Shown here: in pieces, positions 43,744 to 47,929 of the stretch
Layout of the letters: each line of letters opens with the position of its first letter
Position numbering within the stretch: position 1 is the first letter of the stretch
Source of the DNA: Pseudohongiella sp.
Lineage (GTDB): Bacteria; Pseudomonadota; Gammaproteobacteria; Pseudomonadales; Pseudohongiellaceae
NCBI GenBank assembly: GCA_013204155.1
Contig: JABMOK010000184.1
Span: 1 to 47,929, forward strand
Reading direction: 5' to 3'
Length of the DNA: 47,929 nucleotides
Position numbers and translations under genes: made by a program
The notes under the pieces: generated by a model
The model's database searches: none
The model's input: only the letters and a program-made list of their open reading frames with translations
What the model was told of the DNA's origin: nothing

Positions 43744-46700
43744 TCAAGTAAAATCACGTGACGATAATTCCATAGATAGTTCCATAGATAGTTCCATAGA
43801 GCCCAACCAATGGCTAAGGTCTACTAGATCTCTGGCAATAAAATGAATGACACCTTCGCTTTTTTGCACATGACCTACCACGCCCAACAACATCGCCTGT
43901 CTTACCAGCGGACGCTGCTTTTCTCCCAGGCTTGGCCAGACGACAATATTTACAAAGCCACTCTCGTCTTCCAGCGTTAGAAATGTGACGCCTGCTGCCG
44001 TCATGGGGCGTTGTCTGCAAGTAACCAGGCCAGCAACTTTGGCAATAGCTTCATTTTCGATGAACGCGAGATCGCTTGCAGTAGACACCTGAAAATTATT
44101 CAAATGCTGGCGAAACAACGCCAGAGGATGGCGCCGCAAAGTGAAGCCGGTAGCGTTATAGTCGCCAGCAATGTTTTGACTTTCGCTGGCGACAGGTAAG
44201 AGCACATCTACGCCAAAGTCTCGATCGGTGAAATCGGGATCAGAGTAAAAGGACAGGGAGATATTAATTTCAGCCGTTGCGCCGGTATCGAATTCGGGCT
44301 CGAATTCAGGGTCAGAATAAACCCCCGATGACGCACGCCCTCCGGCGGATAATGTACCCGCGTTTTTACCCTGACCTCTTTGTTGTCTACCCCTTGGTTG
44401 TCTACCCCGTGGTTGTTTTGGTTTTGGTTGCCGCATCTCGACCCCGGAAGCCTGCCAAAATGCCCGGTGACGGTCGCCGCTTAGCCCGCGCAAGACATCT
44501 GCTGCCGCCATAGCTTCCAAATCTTTCTTGTTAATGCCGCTACGAAACACCAGATCCTGAATGGAAGCAAACGCTCCGCTACCTCGTGCCTCACTAATAG
44601 CATGCGCGCCCGCTGCAGATAGACCCTTTACTAACCCGAAACCAATTCGCAGCTTTGGACTAACGGCTAGCTGACAGGGCGAGTCCAATTTTTGGTAGTC
44701 GCCATCAAACTCCAGCGTGCAGTCGTGAAAGCTATCATTCACAGCTGCCGGCAAGACCTTAACACCATGGCGTTCCGCATCTTTTACTAACTGAGCTGGG
44801 GCATAGAAACCCATGGGCTGACTATTAAGCAAAGCACAGCAAAAGGCGGCCGGGTGATAATACTTGAGCCAGGACGATACATAGGCAATGAGTGCAAAAC
44901 TGGCTGAATGTGATTCGGGAAATCCATAATCACCAAACCCCTTTATCTGTTTGAATAATTGCTCCGCAAAGTCACGCTGATAGCCTCGCTGCAACATACC
45001 TCCAACCAGTCTTTCTCGATAGGGCTCAAGACCCCCTTTACGTTTCCATGCAGCCATCGCGCGACGTAATTGATCCGCCTCACCGCCACTAAAGCCTGCC
45101 GCTACCATCGCCAGTTGCATAACCTGCTCCTGGAAAATAGGCACCCCCAGGGTGCGCTCCAGAGTTGCCTTAACCGCTTCACTGGGATAGCTTACCGCCT
45201 CCTTGCCGCTGCGCCGATTAAGATAGGGATGCACCATGTCCCCTTGAATAGGGCCAGGTCTCACTATTGCGATCTGAATGACCAGATCATAATAACTTCG
45301 TGGCCGCAGGCGAGGCAGCATGCTCATCTGGGCGCGAGACTCAATTTGAAAAACACCAACCGTGTCCGCCTCCCCCATCATGTCATATACCTTCGGATCT
45401 TCGGCGGGGATCTTCTGCATGGTCAGCGACTCTTTACTATAAGCACTCACCAGGTCCAGACATTTTTGCACGGCGGTAAGCATACCTAAAGCCAAGACAT
45501 CGATCTTTAGTAGGCCCAATGATTCCAGATCATCCTTCTCCCATTGAATAACCGTGCGGTCGGTCATTGCTGCGTTTTCAATAGGCACCAGATGAGAGAG
45601 CAATCCCTGACTAATAATAAAGCCACCCACATGTTGAGAAAGATGGCGGGGAAATCCTATCAGGGATTGAGCGAGGTAAACCAGTTTCTGTATTGCCGGA
45701 TCGGCATGATCGACATCCGAATCACTAAGTTGTTCCTGCAGATCTGATCCCCACCAGTAGATGGACTTGGCAAGCTGGCTCAGCAACGCATCATCGAAGC
45801 CCAGCGCTTTTCCTACATCCCGTAATGCACTACGAGAACGGTAGCTAATCACAGTGGCTGCCAATGCGGCGCGGCCACGGCCATATTTGTTATAGATGTA
45901 CTGAATAACTTCTTCACGCCTGGCATTTTCGAAATCCACATCGATGTCCGGCGGCTCATCCCGTTCCCTGGAAATAAAGCGCTCGAACAAGACTTCAATG
46001 CGCGCGGGATCTACTTCAGTAATACCAAGACAATAGCAGACGGCAGAGTTAGCCGCCGAGCCGCGACCCTGACACAGGATATGCTGACGGCGGGCAAAGG
46101 CCACTATGTCATGTACGGTAAGAAAATAATGTTCATAGCCAAGCTCCTTAATCAAGCTCAGCTCATGTTCGATGATATTCCGAACCTTTGGCGTAGCGCC
46201 ATCCGGCCAGCGCTGTCGAATGCCAGCCTCAGTTAACTCGCGCAACCATCCGCTGGCTGTATACTCATCGGGAACCAACTCATGGGGATATTCATAACGG
46301 AGTTCATCCAGTGAAAAATCGCAAGAATTGGCAATATCGACTGTGGCATTCAGTAATTGTGGCGGAAACAATTTGCGCAATTGTTCAACTGAACGCAGAT
46401 GACGCTGACCATTACTCTCAGCATCGAACCCCAGCTCACTGATTCGCTTGCCAAGTCGAATCGCCGTAAGCGTATCTTGCAAAATCCTGCGCCGAGGCCT
46501 GTGCATATAAACCCCGCCCGTAGCACACAGAGGCATGGTAAATTGCTCCCCCAGGGTTTGCAGTCTTTGTAGTTTCAGACGGTCATTCCCGCGCAGTAAT
46601 AGCTCAACAGCTATCCAGACTTTTTTTGTAAACAGGCGCCGCAACCAGACTGCCTGTGATGCGATGTCCTCGGCTGGCTGCGACAAGTCTGGCAACCACA

Positions 46701-47139
46701 GTGCCAGACAATCCAAAGGCAGATTATCTTCGAGCATGGCGCGATCGATTCGATATTCCCCTTTCTTCGCCTCTCGCCGCGCACACGTTATAAGATGACT
46801 AAGCCGACCGTAGCCCTGGCGATTGCAGGCAAGCAATATCAGCTTGCAATCATCTTTGATGCCTTCAGCACTCTTTTGCAGGACAAACTCACTGCCGATG
46901 ATCAATTTTATATTCCGTTTTTTCGCCTCCCTGTGAGCCCGCACCACGCCGGATAAAGAGCATTCGTCGGTAATGGCGAGCGCCTCATAGCCTAGCGAAT
47001 CTGCCCTCTGTACCAGCTCTTCAGGAAAGGATGCGCCGCGCAGGAAAGTGAAATTGGAAATACAGTGCAGCTCAGCATACACATGCTCAAGGCGCTTGCT
47101 AGTGCCGACTTCGGGTTTTTCGGGGGGACATTTCGCCAT
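43744..47139 (-). CDS. dnaE2: Error-prone DNA polymerase DnaE2
   Basis: 1131 aa. The PHP domain at the start has AELHCISNFTFLRGAS and ALAITDECSLSG. The polymerase active site is RDEPPDIDVDFENARREEV, with HVGGFIISQG and ADQLRRAMAAWKRKGG further on. A helix-hairpin-helix region (SGINKKDLEAMAAADV) and an OB domain (VAGLVTCRQRPMTAAGVTFL) follow. These are the DnaE2/ImuC signatures. Two oddities: a low-complexity insertion of about 85 residues between the HhH and OB regions (PRGRQPRGRQQRGQ and acidic DPEFEPEFD), and a C-terminal SMEL x3 tail from a tandem repeat. It has its own LexA box and promoter, and is convergent with imuA-imuB instead of following them. Confidence 0.95.
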   Translation of the reverse strand: MAKCPPEKPEVGTSKRLEHVYAELHCISNFTFLRGASFPEELVQRADSLGYEALAITDECSLSGVVRAHREAKKRNIKLIIGSEFVLQKSAEGIKDDCKLILLACNRQGYGRLSHLITCARREAKKGEYRIDRAMLEDNLPLDCLALWLPDLSQPAEDIASQAVWLRRLFTKKVWIAVELLLRGNDRLKLQRLQTLGEQFTMPLCATGGVYMHRPRRRILQDTLTAIRLGKRISELGFDAESNGQRHLRSVEQLRKLFPPQLLNATVDIANSCDFSLDELRYEYPHELVPDEYTASGWLRELTEAGIRQRWPDGATPKVRNIIEHELSLIKELGYEHYFLTVHDIVAFARRQHILCQGRGSAANSAVCYCLGITEVDPARIEVLFERFISRERDEPPDIDVDFENARREEVIQYIYNKYGRGRAALAATVISYRSRSALRDVGKALGFDDALLSQLAKSIYWWGSDLQEQLSDSDVDHADPAIQKLVYLAQSLIGFPRHLSQHVGGFIISQGLLSHLVPIENAAMTDRTVIQWEKDDLESLGLLKIDVLALGMLTAVQKCLDLVSAYSKESLTMQKIPAEDPKVYDMMGEADTVGVFQIESRAQMSMLPRLRPRSYYDLVIQIAIVRPGPIQGDMVHPYLNRRSGKEAVSYPSEAVKATLERTLGVPIFQEQVMQLAMVAAGFSGGEADQLRRAMAAWKRKGGLEPYRERLVGGMLQRGYQRDFAEQLFKQIKGFGDYGFPESHSASFALIAYVSSWLKYYHPAAFCCALLNSQPMGFYAPAQLVKDAERHGVKVLPAAVNDSFHDCTLEFDGDYQKLDSPCQLAVSPKLRIGFGLVKGLSAAGAHAISEARGSGAFASIQDLVFRSGINKKDLEAMAAADVLRGLSGDRHRAFWQASGVEMRQPKPKQPRGRQPRGRQQRGQGKNAGTLSAGGRASSGVYSDPEFEPEFDTGATAEINISLSFYSDPDFTDRDFGVDVLLPVASESQNIAGDYNATGFTLRRHPLALFRQHLNNFQVSTASDLAFIENEAIAKVAGLVTCRQRPMTAAGVTFLTLEDESGFVNIVVWPSLGEKQRPLVRQAMLLGVVGHVQKSEGVIHFIARDLVDLSHWLGSMELSMELSMELSSRDFT
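43766..43801. repeat. 12-bp tandem repeat encoding the DnaE2 C-terminal tail
   Basis: Three units of agttccatagat (the first begins aatt, the last ends gag). On the minus strand they encode SMEL repeated near the protein end. The period keeps the frame. Confidence 0.9.
44383..44427. repeat. 15-bp degenerate tandem repeat in the DnaE2 linker
   Basis: Units ttgtctaccccttgg, ttgtctaccccgtgg and the diverged ttgttttggttttgg encode PRGRQ-type repeats in the inserted linker of DnaE2. Confidence 0.8.
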
Positions 47140-47158
47140 TATGAGTTAATCTAAAATA

Positions 47159-47174
47159 CTGGATATATATACAG
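47159..47174 (-). promoter_or_regulatory. LexA (SOS) box of dnaE2
   Basis: On the minus strand CTGTATATATATCCAG, matching CTG-N10-CAG with one departure from the CTGT-N8-ACAG form. It overlaps the -10 of the dnaE2 promoter, 20 bp upstream of the ATG. Confidence 0.88.
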
Positions 47175-47199
47175 TAGTTTTAGTGGCAGGAAATGTCAA
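47171..47199 (-). promoter_or_regulatory. dnaE2 promoter
   Basis: On the minus strand a perfect TTGACA (47199-47194), a 17-bp spacer, and TACTGT (47176-47171) whose last bases start the LexA box. Confidence 0.7.
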
Positions 47200-47435
47200 T
47201 AGAGAACCCTCTACCAGGGCCCATTGAACAAGTCAGCGTTTAAAAACGAAACGGATTAACAGGAGCTAATCGATAGAATTTTCCCCGCGTCTTCGCTCTA
47301 GATCTCCGCTAGAGCGCTACACAAATTCCCCCTGAACCAGTCGATGTTTATTAACAAGCAATAGGAGCCATTGGATAGAACTCCTCCAGCGTTTCGTCAC
47401 GCCTCAATTACTACTTGTGTCACTTGTCCGCGCAA
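47200..47435. other. Gene-free stretch upstream of dnaE2
   Basis: No gene is visible here or in the rest of the tail to 47929. The one structure seen is a perfect hairpin, CGCTCTAG and CTAGAGCG (47294-47301 and 47309-47316) with a 7-nt loop and no T-run, so it is not an obvious terminator. Confidence 0.55.
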
Positions 47436-47588
47436 CTGAGTAGCCTGGTCTCTCTGCGCACGGCCAACTATCCTTCGCTTTAGCCAGCGCTGCGGAACTC
47501 GCTTCGCTCAAACAGTCCTCGCTCAATCTGGCTAAAGCGAAGGATAGAAACATGGCCTGATTGTGCGCAGAGAGACCAGGCTACTCAG
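47436..47588. repeat. Nested inverted repeat (25 bp outside, 20 bp inside)
   Basis: The outer arms 47436-47460 and 47564-47588 are exact reverse complements (left arm begins ctgagtagcctggtctctct). The inner arms 47468-47487 and 47528-47547 are also exact (ctatccttcgctttagccag). Between the arm pairs are short unpaired stretches, and the loop is 40 nt. It would fold into one long stem of about 150 nt. Confidence 0.92.
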
Positions 47589-47598
47589 CTCCGCTCAA

Positions 47599-47929
47599 TT
47601 CAACGAAGACTGGCAGTTCCTGTATTTCAATTTGGGTTAGAAGAACGACTTGCAAGCAGACCATGCTTTCGCGCTTCGATTTTTTCAGGTCAAGTGAGGA
47701 CAGAACACGTTAAGCTCAATCTCTGCGGTAAGTGAAAGCGTATTTCCATTCGGATTCCGAGATGTCGCTGGAGGAATCCTTGAGCAGAACCCGCTACCGA
47801 TTTCGGCGACCCTGGTTGAGTACCGCGCGTTTCGCAACGCTGAAAAAATCGAAGCGCGAAAGCATGGTCTGCTTGCAAGTCGTTCTTCTAACCCAAATTG
47901 AAATACAGGAACTGCCAGTCTTCGTTGAA
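47599..47929. repeat. Perfect 90-bp inverted repeat around a 151-bp loop, ending at the window edge
   Basis: Bases 47599-47688 and 47840-47929 are exact reverse complements over 90 bp (left arm begins ttcaacgaagactggcagtt). The 151-bp loop has no credible gene. The element lies 10 bp after the nested inverted repeat. It could be a MITE-like palindromic element, a recombination product, or an assembly fold-back at a contig end. Confidence 0.92.

Noticed and set aside
47690-47878. 62-codon minus-strand frame inside the 90-bp inverted repeat element
   Set aside because: It begins within the repeat arm, has no ribosome site and no recognisable features; not enough to call a transposase remnant.

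Overview
The window looks like a piece of gammaproteobacterial chromosome, probably from a free-living aquatic relative of the Cellvibrionales, Pseudomonadales or Oceanospirillales. The evidence is the block pepP-ubiH next to a TIGR02449 gene, zapA, 6S RNA and fau, a LexA-controlled imuA/imuB/dnaE2 set, NADPH-type gltBD, and many outer-membrane and periplasmic proteins. The taxon is inferred from gene order and protein style only. I saw no tRNA, rRNA, CRISPR array, phage or transposase gene.

Layout. 1-8.7 kb (mostly minus): a DUF5916 outer-membrane protein, a 49-aa membrane microprotein on the plus strand, a periplasmic M1/M28/PDZ peptidase fusion, a TolB-like propeller protein and a PLP enzyme of the ACC-deaminase/D-cysteine-desulfhydrase family. 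8.8-14.2 kb (minus): a five-gene operon for a Tat-exported molybdenum hydroxylase of PaoABC type, followed by a membrane cytochrome b and an unknown protein, closed by a terminator. 14.8-21.2 kb (plus): gltB and gltD behind a leader of about 190 nt. 21.3-23.8 kb: a NatAB-like ABC-2 exporter. 23.9-27.7 kb (minus): a zinc-ribbon membrane protein, an ABC exporter/LysE pair and a secreted methyltransferase-like protein. 28.4-33.1 kb (plus): an RND (MMPL-type) transporter, a LolA-like periplasmic protein and an outer-membrane barrel. 33.1-38.2 kb: two ubiquinone hydroxylases, with a MaoC hydratase and a DUF1499 lipoprotein lying between them in the opposite orientation, then pepP. 38.3-40.1 kb: TIGR02449, zapA, 6S RNA, fau and a 30-aa microprotein. 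40.2-47.2 kb: the SOS mutasome, with imuA-imuB and an unknown barrel-like gene facing a separate dnaE2. 47.2-47.9 kb: a gene-free tail with large inverted repeats.

How the genes work together. The Mo-hydroxylase genes appear to form one periplasmic oxidation module feeding electrons to the membrane through the cytochrome b. The RND, LolA-like and barrel genes look like one envelope transport path for a hydrophobic molecule. imuA, imuB and dnaE2 each sit behind a LexA box and should be induced together after DNA damage although they are two transcription units.

Two signals are not explained by the genes. First, short tandem repeats with units of 9-16 bp, mostly about three copies, occur at nine places, in coding linkers, translation-start regions and intergenic DNA. 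Second, the right edge of the window carries a perfect 90-bp inverted repeat around a 151-bp loop, and it stops exactly at the last base. I did not find a clear-cut new defence or mobile system. The best candidates for undescribed biology are the cytochrome-b-linked Mo-hydroxylase operon with its unknown fifth gene, the RND/LolA-like/barrel trio, and the repeat population.
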